Below, one piece after another: positions 16,574 to 25,024 of a stretch of 64,000 nucleotides of DNA (its first letter is position 1; each line of letters begins with the position of its first letter). This DNA is from Clostridia bacterium (GTDB lineage Bacteria > Bacillota > Clostridia > Christensenellales > Aristaeellaceae), in contig JAUMVT010000002.1 in NCBI GenBank assembly GCA_030529995.1, positions 1-64,000 on the forward strand. Direction: 5' to 3'. A model generated the notes under the pieces. That model did not search any database, was not told where the DNA came from, and worked only from the letters and a program-made list of their open reading frames with translations. The position numbers and the translations under genes are program-made.

Positions 16574-17731
16574 TCAGGTATCCGTGTGATCTTGGGATGT
16601 TTGACTTTCCGTGTCCGGCACGTCTTCCAGCTTCTGCTTCAGCAGCGTATAGCATACGGCGCACAGGGGCACGGCAATCAGAATGCCGAACATGCCCATC
16701 AAGCCTTGACCGATGATAATGGCCGCCATCACCAGCAGTCCCGGCAGGCCGATGGTGGAGCCTACCACCCTGGGATAGACCACACTGCCGGAGAATTGCT
16801 GCAGCACCACCAGGAAGATTACCAGCATCAGTCCCTTGAAGGGGTCGATGGCCGCCACAAGGATGGCCGCAATGCCGCCGCCGATCCATGCGCCCAGGAA
16901 GGGAATCAGGGAGGTGACACCGATGAGCAGGGACACCACCGCCGCATAGGGGAAGCCGAAGAGAAGCATGCCCAGGAAGCACATAACCCCCAGAATCAAG
17001 GCCTGCAGCAGCTGTCCCCGCACGAAATTCGCAAAGGTGGTAAAGGACAGCCTGGCTACACGGATGATTTTCTTTGTGGTCTTCTCCGGCAGGAAGCGAA
17101 GCATCAGCTTGCGGACGAAGGCACCGTTTTTCTCCTTGCCGTAGAGCACATAAATGGCCACAATCACGGCAAACACAATGTTCATGATGGTGCTGAAGGC
17201 GGATACCACCGTGCTCAGCACATAGTTGGCAATGGTGCCGGTGGATTCCTTGATCATGTTCACCACCTGCTGTGCCAGGCCGCTGATGTAGGCACTGATG
17301 CTCTGCATGGTTTCATCCGGCACGCGGAAGCGCTGGAGGAAGCTCTGCAGGGCATTGCTCAAGTCTGCCGCAGACTGGGGAAGCACGTTGACGAACAGGC
17401 TGACCGTTTCCCCAAGACGGGGAACAATCACCAGCACCATCAGCGTCACCAAGGCGGCGGCACCTAAAAGGGTCAGCACCAAGGCAAGTACCCGGGTGGT
17501 TCTGGTCTGCTCCTTCAGGAAAGGGATCCGCTTCAGGAGCTGCTCCAAGGGGCTCATCAGCACATTGAACACAAAGGCCAGCGCCAAGCCCAGCAGCAGG
17601 GGATAGAAAATGGTGTGGAGCCGTCCCATGAAGGAGGCGACTTCGCCAATGTTTTGCAGCAGGCAATACAGACACACACCAAAGGCGATCAGGAACATGC
17701 CTGTATGCAGCCGATCCCGTTTTTCACGCAT
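16574..17731 (-). CDS. AI-2E family transporter (PerM-like membrane protein)
   Basis: The 385-residue product is an integral membrane protein of the AI-2E/PerM family. It has about eight hydrophobic helices, a soluble central segment of roughly 90 residues, and the family block GVTSLIPFLGAWIGGGIAAILVA, where the core PFLGAWIG is diagnostic. Members have been proposed as autoinducer-2 exporters or Na+/H+ antiporters, so the substrate is open. It lies 17 bases downstream of the alpha/beta hydrolase and probably shares its mRNA. The AAAGGAG site lies near the end of that gene. Confidence 0.87.
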   Translation of the reverse strand: MREKRDRLHTGMFLIAFGVCLYCLLQNIGEVASFMGRLHTIFYPLLLGLALAFVFNVLMSPLEQLLKRIPFLKEQTRTTRVLALVLTLLGAAALVTLMVLVIVPRLGETVSLFVNVLPQSAADLSNALQSFLQRFRVPDETMQSISAYISGLAQQVVNMIKESTGTIANYVLSTVVSAFSTIMNIVFAVIVAIYVLYGKEKNGAFVRKLMLRFLPEKTTKKIIRVARLSFTTFANFVRGQLLQALILGVMCFLGMLLFGFPYAAVVSLLIGVTSLIPFLGAWIGGGIAAILVAAIDPFKGLMLVIFLVVLQQFSGSVVYPRVVGSTIGLPGLLVMAAIIIGQGLMGMFGILIAVPLCAVCYTLLKQKLEDVPDTESQTSQDHTDT

Positions 17732-17748
17732 TCTGCCTGTATGCTCCT

Positions 17749-18519
17749 TTATCGCTTTTCCGCACTCCGAAAATGCTTGGCGATTTCGTCTGCAATGTGT
17801 TCATGCTCCTTGGAAATCGTGCACACATGGGGAACGTCGTCCAGCCACAGAATTTCCTTCCTGGTGCTGGATACCCCGTTCACAATGACCTCCGCACTGT
17901 CTGCCGAAATGGTCTCATCTCCATGGGACTGCACGGCCAGCACGGGGCAGATCACCTTGTCCAGATTCCGCCGAGCCATTTTGATCAGGTGGGAGAGATC
18001 CACCGCACACCTGGTGGGAAATCCGGTATAGCCATGGTCGTATTGCTGAATGAGCATGTTCTGCCGTTCCGGGTCGCTGCTCCAGCTGACGGTTTTCATA
18101 AACAGGGAAGCCGGCCCTGCAAAGGCCATGGCTTTGTTCTGCACCGCCATGGGGGCGGAAATGGGGGCGGCTGCCGTCAGATCCGCCTGCTCTGCCAGAA
18201 TCAGCGTCAGCACGCCGCCCATGCTCAGGCCGGACACGCTGACGTATTTGCATTTGCTGCGCAGTTCCTTGTATGCGCCGATGGAGGCCTTCAGCCAATC
18301 CTTCCAGCCATAGTTGGCCATGTTCTCCACCGAGGTGGCATGGCCGGGAAGGTTGATGCCCATGACGGTAAAGCCCTGATCGTGCAGGTGCTCGCCCAGC
18401 AGGCGCATATGACTGACGGAGCCGGTAAAGCCATGAATCAGCAGTACACCGTGCTCATCCCCTTCAAAGAAGAAGGGCTGTGCCTCCGGTGCCAGAAAGT
18501 TTTGCGGTCGATCCGCCAC
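17749..18519 (-). CDS. Alpha/beta hydrolase (carboxylesterase / monoacylglycerol lipase type)
   Basis: The 256-residue product is a cytoplasmic alpha/beta hydrolase of the thermostable carboxylesterase type. The oxyanion loop reads LLIHGFTGS. The nucleophile elbow is GLSMGG with the catalytic Ser near residue 96. The Asp lies in QSHGDETIS and the His in DDVPHVC. The family cleaves short to medium acyl esters and monoacylglycerols. The start is GTG at 18519, eight bases after GGAGG. It probably leads a two-gene operon with the AI-2E permease. Confidence 0.88.
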   Translation of the reverse strand: MADRPQNFLAPEAQPFFFEGDEHGVLLIHGFTGSVSHMRLLGEHLHDQGFTVMGINLPGHATSVENMANYGWKDWLKASIGAYKELRSKCKYVSVSGLSMGGVLTLILAEQADLTAAAPISAPMAVQNKAMAFAGPASLFMKTVSWSSDPERQNMLIQQYDHGYTGFPTRCAVDLSHLIKMARRNLDKVICPVLAVQSHGDETISADSAEVIVNGVSSTRKEILWLDDVPHVCTISKEHEHIADEIAKHFRSAEKR

Positions 18520-18560
18520 AGTGGATTCCTCCCATGCTGTTTTGTTGAATCACTGGTTTC

Positions 18561-18589
18561 ATTATACGCTAAGCCGTGCAGATTGTCCA
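18561..18589 (-). promoter_or_regulatory. Promoter of the hydrolase-permease operon, inside the upstream terminator
   Basis: On the minus strand TGGACA (18584-18589) and a perfect TATAAT (18561-18566) have a 17-base spacer. The -35 element lies in the loop and arm of the terminator hairpin of the preceding gene. Confidence 0.72.
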
Positions 18590-18608
18590 GTCAGCAATCT
18601 GCACGGCT
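18572..18608 (-). terminator. Terminator hairpin after the HD hydrolase gene
   Basis: AGCCGTGCAGATTG (18572-18585) pairs perfectly over 14 bases with CAATCTGCACGGCT (18595-18608). No strong T-run follows on either strand. It lies 22 bases past the stop of the minus-strand HD gene. Confidence 0.7.
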
Positions 18609-18630
18609 CATTGCAATAGGGATATGGATT

Positions 18631-19062
18631 TTACGCATCCTCCAGCAGGAACTGCAGTGCCTTGTTGTACTTCTCCTGCCGCTTAACGTCCTTCATGGTC
18701 ACATGGGGCAGCCGGGAAAGATTGCTGTTATCAATCAGGTCGGAAATCTTCACTGCCCGGGCGATGGGATTGGCCTTGACCCGCATCAGGTACGCCTGCC
18801 AATCTTCGCCTTCCCGGCGGGTGACCGCATTCAGGGCGGCTGCCGTCTCTGCGCCGAAAAGAACCTCGATGTCGGCAAGGGTTTCCGCCGTGTCCTCCAC
18901 CACGTCGTGCAGCCAGCCGACTACCTGCTCTTCCGAGGTGTGAAGCCGACTTGCCACACGTTCGGGATGATGAATGTAGGCAGCACCTGCCTTGTCCACG
19001 GCGCCTTCATGCATCTTCTCGGCAAGCTTGCGTGCGGTGACAACATCTGTACTGTAGGCCAT
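18631..19062 (-). CDS. HD-domain phosphohydrolase (small SpoT/MESH1-like)
   Basis: This 143-residue protein is a stand-alone HD-fold metal-dependent phosphohydrolase. It carries YIHHPERVA, the diagnostic HD pair in GWLHDVVEDT, and a later D in KISDLIDN. Its size and the HHPERVA motif resemble the hydrolase half of RelA/SpoT and small MESH1-like enzymes, so (p)ppGpp or a related nucleotide is a reasonable substrate guess. No synthetase domain is present. The gene follows the SH3-like secreted protein by 41 bases on the same strand. Confidence 0.8.
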   Translation of the reverse strand: MAYSTDVVTARKLAEKMHEGAVDKAGAAYIHHPERVASRLHTSEEQVVGWLHDVVEDTAETLADIEVLFGAETAAALNAVTRREGEDWQAYLMRVKANPIARAVKISDLIDNSNLSRLPHVTMKDVKRQEKYNKALQFLLEDA

Positions 19063-19103
19063 GGGAAAAACCTTCTTTCCTGCAAGTATTTCGAGGAGTA
19101 ACC

Positions 19104-20054
19104 TTATTCATTCAGGTCGGTGCCTGTGGCAAGGGAGGCGTAAACTTCCCGAACCGCATGAACGCTGCTGCCAATGCCCCGCACCGGCAGGTTTACGGCA
19201 TCGGCCTCGTCCACCGTGGTGAGAAATTCGGACAGGATGTAGCACCGCAGATTTTCCACTTCGATTTCTGTCCACTTTTCTCCGGGGGCAATGACGGTAA
19301 CCCGCTGTCCGCAGGGGAATTCGTCCAGAATACGCCCGTTGGAGGAAGCTTTCTGCCGCACCTTCACGGTGTTGTTACTGCTGGTCTTCCCTTTGTAGGC
19401 AATGTAGGCAAAGGTGGCCTCGCCGCTGTCGGCATCCAGGAAGGTCAGGGAGGAGCGCTTGACGTAACCAACCGCATCCTTGTACTGCACCAGAGCAAAA
19501 TTTTTCGTAACGGCCAGCACCGGCACGATACGGCCTGTCTGGCACTTCATGATGATGGCGGACTTGCCGGAAGCCTTCTTGAACATGCTTGCCTGACCGC
19601 TCTTCGGGGCGGTAATGATGGCCAGCTGCTTGCCTGCCTCCACATCCTCCGCAAAGCGGAGGGTATCGGTGTAGACTTCCTCTCGGGCACCGTTCCGCTG
19701 AATGATGCTGACCCGTGTACCCACCGCCAGCACTTCCACAGTTTCGTCGCCCAGGGTTGCGGTTAAGGTTTGGGATTCATAGACCCATTTTTGATTGCTG
19801 CTGTCATCCGTGTCCGTATCCCCATCGGTGTCGCTGCCCTCATCCGGGGTCAAATCTTCTTCCGCATCCTCTTCCGTACTTTCCTCCGGGATGATCACGG
19901 TATCGGTAGTGCTTGAACTTGAGCTGCTGCTGTCCGGGCCGCTGATGATGTTGCCGTTACCATCCACCCAGATGGGACTGTCACTGGCGAAGGAAACGGA
20001 GCTGAACAGCATCAGTCCGGAAACAAGCAGGGGGAAAAGACGAATCTTCTGCAT
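19104..20054 (-). CDS. Secreted protein with C-terminal SH3-like domain
   Basis: The product (316 residues from the chosen start) has a signal peptide (MQKIRLFPLLVSG, then a hydrophobic core to SFAS). An acidic Ser/Thr/Asp/Glu linker spans about residues 45-85. Two SH3b-like modules follow, and the last one holds TVKVRQKASSNGRILDEFPCG. SH3b domains usually bind cell-wall peptidoglycan, so a wall-associated role is likely. I see no catalytic domain. ATG at 20054 follows GGGAGG. It sits between an unknown secreted protein and the HD hydrolase in a minus-strand cluster. Confidence 0.72.
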   Translation of the reverse strand: MQKIRLFPLLVSGLMLFSSVSFASDSPIWVDGNGNIISGPDSSSSSSSTTDTVIIPEESTEEDAEEDLTPDEGSDTDGDTDTDDSSNQKWVYESQTLTATLGDETVEVLAVGTRVSIIQRNGAREEVYTDTLRFAEDVEAGKQLAIITAPKSGQASMFKKASGKSAIIMKCQTGRIVPVLAVTKNFALVQYKDAVGYVKRSSLTFLDADSGEATFAYIAYKGKTSSNNTVKVRQKASSNGRILDEFPCGQRVTVIAPGEKWTEIEVENLRCYILSEFLTTVDEADAVNLPVRGIGSSVHAVREVYASLATGTDLNE

Positions 20055-20085
20055 GATGCCTCCCAATAAGTAAAATTCCAATCAA

Positions 20086-20670
20086 TCAATCAATCAGGGT
20101 AAAATCCTGCTCCATGCCGCCGGCAGAAACAAAACGGTCATAGAGAAGCTTCATATCCTCGCTGGGCAGGGTCAAGGCGGCGGTGATGCAGTCGTTGTCC
20201 CCTTCCAAGGTGAGGGTCAGGGGAAGGTCCTTCTTGGCAAGGACTTTCATCATGGCCATACCATCCGTTCCCAGCAAAGCGGCATAGTCCTCATAGTACA
20301 TATCGTCGTATTCACTGACTTCTCTGCTGGTATCGAAGATCCAGCTGCCGGAGGATGCATCGATTCGCAGGGTGTCAATGTCGGTCATGCTGCCGGAGAC
20401 CAGGGAGCAGGTAAGCCGGAGGAACGTACCGTTTAGGTTCGGCATTTCCACAAAGTCCACATAGACGATCATTTCGTGACTTGCATCCTCACAGACGGCC
20501 ACATAGGGCTGATTGTCCGGGCGGATGACCGTGTCAATACCGTTGGTATCCGGCTGCACGGTGCAGGCAAGCCCGTCCATCAGCGTGTTTTCATCCAATT
20601 CCGCATGGGCTGTTGCGCACGCCAGCAGGGCAATGAGGAAAAACGGCAGTACCCGTTGCCAAAGTTTCAT
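20086..20670 (-). CDS. Secreted protein of unknown function
   Basis: I do not recognise this 194-residue protein. A signal peptide runs MKLWQRVLPFFLIALLACATAHA. It could be cut at AHA-EL or modified as a lipoprotein at the LLAC cysteine, and I cannot decide. The mature part is acidic and strand-rich, with a YDDMYYEDYAALLG segment. The ATG at 20670 follows GGAGGGG by about seven bases. It is separated by 31 bases from the downstream SH3-like gene and is probably first in that operon. The longer upstream frame lacks a signal peptide and a ribosome binding site. Confidence 0.65.
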   Translation of the reverse strand: MKLWQRVLPFFLIALLACATAHAELDENTLMDGLACTVQPDTNGIDTVIRPDNQPYVAVCEDASHEMIVYVDFVEMPNLNGTFLRLTCSLVSGSMTDIDTLRIDASSGSWIFDTSREVSEYDDMYYEDYAALLGTDGMAMMKVLAKKDLPLTLTLEGDNDCITAALTLPSEDMKLLYDRFVSAGGMEQDFTLID

Positions 20671-20744
20671 GTGCATCCCCTCCGTTTCTATTGTATCACA
20701 AAAATTGTCGCAAAGCTGTAACAATTTCGAAAACATTTGGCATG

Positions 20745-20766
20745 AAAAATCCCCGCCGTGGCGGGG
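20745..20766 (-). terminator. Terminator of the leucine-rich repeat protein gene
   Basis: CCCCGC (20751-20756) pairs with GCGGGG (20761-20766) around CGTG. The AAAAAT just below becomes ATTTTT on the minus strand. It lies 20 bases after the stop codon of the gene that ends at 20786. Confidence 0.85.
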
Positions 20767-20785
20767 AAGAAAGGTTAATACGGTC

Positions 20786-23700
20786 TTATTCCAGGACAAG
20801 GTGAAGGGTCATGGCGCCGAAGTAATCCATGTCCAGTCCGCTTTCGGTGATCACCACCTGAACGGTTTGACCGTAGTAGTCAACCGCAATGCCTGTTTCA
20901 TTGCTGTGCCAGGGCAGCCCGGGCACAGCTGTGCCGGACATGACGAAGTCCGCCGTGCCGTCCTCGTGGAAGAGGATGGAGTATTCATAGCCCCCAAGCT
21001 GCTGAGCGGACAGATTGTAGCCATTTACCTCTGCATCGGTCATGACATACTTGTGCTCGGTCACAACAGGGGAATCGCTTGCTGCATGGGAGGGCTGTGC
21101 CGTTTCGGCAGGCAGGTCGCCGGTGTGCTTATACCAAAGGGTCAAATCACCGCACGTCAGGGAAAGCATTCCGTCCGTGTGCAGGGTCGTAGGTGCTGTG
21201 CCGTCCATGATTTCAACGGAGAGGGTATACCCTTCCATGGTGCAGGGAAGCTGATCCAGTGCGGAGCCCAGATAGGTCATGTCGCAGGTGCTACCGTAGA
21301 TGGTGAGGCAATCGGTTTCAAGCCCTGCCGCTTCAGCGGACATGGCCATACCCTCAACGGAAACATAGGCGATCGTCCACTGACCGAGAAAATCATCGAG
21401 AGTGGCACTTTCGTTCACCGGCGCAGGCACGAAGGCGGGAGAAGGCTGCTCACGGCTGAATACCATGTCCGTGCTGCCGTCAGACATGACCAGTTTTTCT
21501 CCTTCCAGCATGCCGGAAAGATCCTCCATGATCAGCAGATTATCTGCCATGGTGCAGGTGTAGGATTCGGTTTCATCGCCGGAAACCACTTGAGCCTGAC
21601 CGTCAGCGGAAATGGTCAGCGTCATTTCATAGCCGATGTCACTGAGGGACAGGGTTGTGCCTTCCACCGTGATACTTTCACAGTACCAGATACCGGTATA
21701 GGCATCCAGGATGGAATCGCCGGCGGCAGCGGCAGGCGCTGCTGACGATTCGCCGCTTTCCGCAGCTGCCAAAGTGACCGATGCTGCTGTTGATTCAGCA
21801 GCACTTGCATTCATGCCGTCATCCAGTGTCAGATGGGGCAGCAGGGAAGGAATGTCCGGCCGTTCGGGAGGCGTGTGGGTGCAGCCATCCGCAACCACCG
21901 TAACGTCTGTGGAGGCATCACTCCAACTGACGCAGTTCTGCGCACGGGTCAGGTTCGCTTCATCCCAGTCCGCCGGTACGTGAACTGTTAGAGCCGCAGC
22001 AGGCTTGAAGAGAATGCCGGAGGGCGAACCGGTAAGGTCGCAGCCATCAAAGCAAACCTCGGTCAGTGCGCCGCAGGAAACCACGCTGTTTTCCGCAAAG
22101 GATTTTACTTTGGCGGAGAAGTGCAGGCTGGTTAATCCATCGCAATAGGAGAACGCACCATACCGGATTTCTTCCGCATCCGCATAGAAGAAAGTCTGCT
22201 TGGTATTGTTGAAGGCCTGCTCACCGATGGATACCAGGGAAGAACCGAAGTAAGTGCGGCTTAACGTGCCTGCACCGTCAAAGGCGTAATTGTCGATCAT
22301 GAGGACACCATTGACAAAAATGACCGTATCCAGGCTGCGGCAAAGGCTGAAAGTGCTGCGGCCGGTGGATTCCAAGGGAGCGTAGCAGATGAAGGTCTCC
22401 AGCTGCTGGCAGTAGGCAAGAAGGCTGTCAGGCAGGGAAGCGATGGTTTCGGGAAGCACCAGGGTGCGGAGATGCACCCAGTCGGTGACGTTGGTGTCCA
22501 TGTCGGTATCCGTGTAATCCTGACAGGAAGCAAAGGCGTTGTAGTTCTTGAAGCCCACAACGGTAACGCCGCCGATTTCCCGGGGAACAACCACATCCAC
22601 ATCTGCACCGGTATAGGCTTCAATCAGGCCGGTTTCCGGGTCGAAGTCGAAGAATTCCGCAGGGGTGGGGGTGAAGGGCATTTTCACAAACTGGCTGGTT
22701 TCCCCATCCCGGAGCAGGGGATCATACCAAGGCCTGTTCAGCACTGCGCTCATGGCAGCGACTTGTTCGTCCGTTGCGTCGGCGGCTATGCGAAGATCCA
22801 CATCGATGCCATCAACGGCGGTGGCGTCAATGCTGGCGGAAGCAGGGACGACCAAATGGGTCAGTGCCGTACGGGCAAAAGCGTAAGCACCCACAACTGA
22901 CACATGAGTCAGGTCGACGCTGGTCAGCAAGGTACCTGCAAAGGCACTTTCGCCGATTTCCGTTACACCTTCTCCCAAGGTCAGGGAAGAAACGCTGCTG
23001 TTTTCAAACAGGCGAGCCGGGATCTTGCCCTGTGCAAGGGTGACTTCGCTCAGGTTGCTCAGCCCTGCAAAGGATCCGGCAGGAAGAAGAGAAGCATCAC
23101 AGAGAATCGTCAGCTTCTTCAGCCCGGTCAGCCCATTGAAAGCACCTTCTCCGATGCTAGTGACGGAATCGGGAATGGTCAGTTCCTCCAGATTGGTACA
23201 GTTGGCAAAGGCTCTTGCACCGATGGACGTTACGGAGTCAAACAGATCTACGCCTTGAATGGCACTGTTCATGAAGGCCTCATCACCGATGGTGAAGGGC
23301 TCATCGTTATGATTGACCGCAAAGTATGCCAGGGTTGTATTGCCCTTGAATACACCATCCGCCAGGCCGGTGACGGTGATTGCTTCTCCGTTGAGCATAT
23401 AGCTGCCAAAGGGACGAATATGGGTTTCCTGACCGGTGTAAGCTACCATCAGACCGTTTTCGTAAACATCCAGATGATCACTGGGGGTGGCGGTCAGCGT
23501 GTTCTGGTTGCGCCATACCCGGCAGGCAGTCAGCCCCATGCCGTCAACGACTGCCTGCATATCCAGCATTTGCTGCTTGGTGCAGTGCTCGTTCAGGTCT
23601 ATATCGGTTAGAGAGGCACAGTCGGCGAAGGCATTCTCTCCGAGAGCAGGGGGTGTCAAGCCGTCCATATAGACGTAGGCCAGAGAGGAATCGCCGCTGA

Positions 23701-24781
23701 AGGCCTCCTTGCCGATGCTTTCCAGGGAGGCGGGCAGGTACAGCTCTTCAAGGCTGTGATTGTCGGCAAAGGCACCATCTCCAATGGCAACAAGCCCCTC
23801 TGGCAGGGTTACCGTGCCGGAAAGCCGGGCATACCGGAAGGCTTCCTCGCCGATGGCAACGACTTGCTTCAGATCTATGCTGTCGGCAAAATAACTGTTG
23901 TAAAAAGCACGGGCTTCAATGGTCTTTAGCGTTGAAGGGAAAGAAACACAGCCCAGGGTCTGGCAGTTATAGAAGGCGTTTTCGCCAATGGTTTCCAAGC
24001 CTTCCGGCAGCTCCAGTACAGCCAGGTAGTAGTGACCGTAGAAGGCGTTGGCACCGATGGCCTTCACGGCTGCGCCGCCAATGGTTTCGGGAATGGACAG
24101 GTAGGTGGCATAACCGTTGTAGGCTGTAATGGTGCCGGTGGAGGCATCAAAGTCAAACTCGCTTTCCACATAGCCGTTGTTATCAACGACCACGGCATTG
24201 ACGCCGCTGGGCTGAACGGAAGCGGTGCAGCCTGCTGCCTGCAGCGCAGCCTGATAGGCGTCCAGCTGGTCATCCGGCACATAGATCACTGCATTGTCGG
24301 CAAGGGAGACGAAGCAGTCCTTTCCGATGGCTGGACACACGCCCTGAAAGGTGACGCTTTGCAGGGCGGCGCAGGCGTAGAAGGAGGTTTCGCCGATGGA
24401 ACGAACCCCTGCTGGGATGGTGATTTCGTTCAGGGCATTGCACTGCCAGAAGTTCCTGTCGTTGATGACAATCAGGCTCTGTGGCAGGGACACGCTGCGC
24501 AGCTGACTGCACCAGGAAATGGCCTCCGACTGAAGCTGCAGCAGGGTTTCCGGCAGCGTCAGAGAAACCACGGTTTCGTTGTGGTTAAAGGCATGGGTAC
24601 CCAGCACATCCACCGTGCCTTCACGAATGTCGGCAGGTACGACAACATCCGCCTCGGTGCCGGTGTAGCTTTTCAGGACATAGTAGTCGTCATCAAAAAG
24701 CCAAACGTCTTCCTCACCGGATGCAAGGGCGCAGGTGAAAAGGACAGCGAACAGAACAATGAAACTCAGCCATTTTTTCAT
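20786..24781 (-). CDS. Large secreted BspA-type leucine-rich repeat protein
   Basis: The 1331-residue product begins with a signal peptide (MKKWLSFIVLFAVLFTCALAS). Over about residues 40-980 it repeats the BspA-type LRR_5 pattern of roughly 23 residues, with cores such as LTLPETLLQL, IPAGVRSIGETSFYAC and LPEGLETIGENAFYNC. Three or four array blocks are separated by non-repeat spacers. Residues 1040-1331 hold three diverged modules starting YTGIWYCESITVEG, FLGQWTIAYVSVEG and HKYVMTDAEVNG, each strand-rich and lipocalin-like. No sortase motif or membrane anchor is seen at the C-terminus. BspA-type proteins often mediate adhesion. Confidence 0.85.
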   Translation of the reverse strand: MKKWLSFIVLFAVLFTCALASGEEDVWLFDDDYYVLKSYTGTEADVVVPADIREGTVDVLGTHAFNHNETVVSLTLPETLLQLQSEAISWCSQLRSVSLPQSLIVINDRNFWQCNALNEITIPAGVRSIGETSFYACAALQSVTFQGVCPAIGKDCFVSLADNAVIYVPDDQLDAYQAALQAAGCTASVQPSGVNAVVVDNNGYVESEFDFDASTGTITAYNGYATYLSIPETIGGAAVKAIGANAFYGHYYLAVLELPEGLETIGENAFYNCQTLGCVSFPSTLKTIEARAFYNSYFADSIDLKQVVAIGEEAFRYARLSGTVTLPEGLVAIGDGAFADNHSLEELYLPASLESIGKEAFSGDSSLAYVYMDGLTPPALGENAFADCASLTDIDLNEHCTKQQMLDMQAVVDGMGLTACRVWRNQNTLTATPSDHLDVYENGLMVAYTGQETHIRPFGSYMLNGEAITVTGLADGVFKGNTTLAYFAVNHNDEPFTIGDEAFMNSAIQGVDLFDSVTSIGARAFANCTNLEELTIPDSVTSIGEGAFNGLTGLKKLTILCDASLLPAGSFAGLSNLSEVTLAQGKIPARLFENSSVSSLTLGEGVTEIGESAFAGTLLTSVDLTHVSVVGAYAFARTALTHLVVPASASIDATAVDGIDVDLRIAADATDEQVAAMSAVLNRPWYDPLLRDGETSQFVKMPFTPTPAEFFDFDPETGLIEAYTGADVDVVVPREIGGVTVVGFKNYNAFASCQDYTDTDMDTNVTDWVHLRTLVLPETIASLPDSLLAYCQQLETFICYAPLESTGRSTFSLCRSLDTVIFVNGVLMIDNYAFDGAGTLSRTYFGSSLVSIGEQAFNNTKQTFFYADAEEIRYGAFSYCDGLTSLHFSAKVKSFAENSVVSCGALTEVCFDGCDLTGSPSGILFKPAAALTVHVPADWDEANLTRAQNCVSWSDASTDVTVVADGCTHTPPERPDIPSLLPHLTLDDGMNASAAESTAASVTLAAAESGESSAAPAAAAGDSILDAYTGIWYCESITVEGTTLSLSDIGYEMTLTISADGQAQVVSGDETESYTCTMADNLLIMEDLSGMLEGEKLVMSDGSTDMVFSREQPSPAFVPAPVNESATLDDFLGQWTIAYVSVEGMAMSAEAAGLETDCLTIYGSTCDMTYLGSALDQLPCTMEGYTLSVEIMDGTAPTTLHTDGMLSLTCGDLTLWYKHTGDLPAETAQPSHAASDSPVVTEHKYVMTDAEVNGYNLSAQQLGGYEYSILFHEDGTADFVMSGTAVPGLPWHSNETGIAVDYYGQTVQVVITESGLDMDYFGAMTLHLVLE

Positions 24782-24917
24782 GGTTGGGTCCTCCTTGCGA
24801 TGTGATGCAATCATGGAATTGAAGGAATCTGCCGGGATTCAATTTGCATAAACCATGCGATCATTACCTCATTTCCGGTCGGTCGTATGGGGATGCACCG
24901 TTTCTTTGCCTGCTTCC

Positions 24918-24946
24918 ATTTTAACATGCAGAGGAATGACCGTCAA
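24918..24946 (-). promoter_or_regulatory. Promoter of the leucine-rich repeat protein gene
   Basis: On the minus strand TTGACG (24941-24946) and TAAAAT (24918-24923) are 17 bases apart. The leader is about 130 bases long and shows no obvious structure. Confidence 0.7.
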
Positions 24947-24975
24947 GGAAAACAGGAAGAGGGCTGCCGGACTGC

Positions 24976-25007
24976 AAAAAAAGAGCATGACGCCGATGGT
25001 CATGCTC
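24976..25007 (-). terminator. Terminator of the DEAD-box helicase gene
   Basis: GAGCATGAC (24983-24991) pairs perfectly with GTCATGCTC (24999-25007). On the minus strand seven T follow (A-run 24976-24982). It lies 18 bases after the stop codon. Confidence 0.93.
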
Positions 25008-25024
25008 CGAAAAAGTATGGATTG

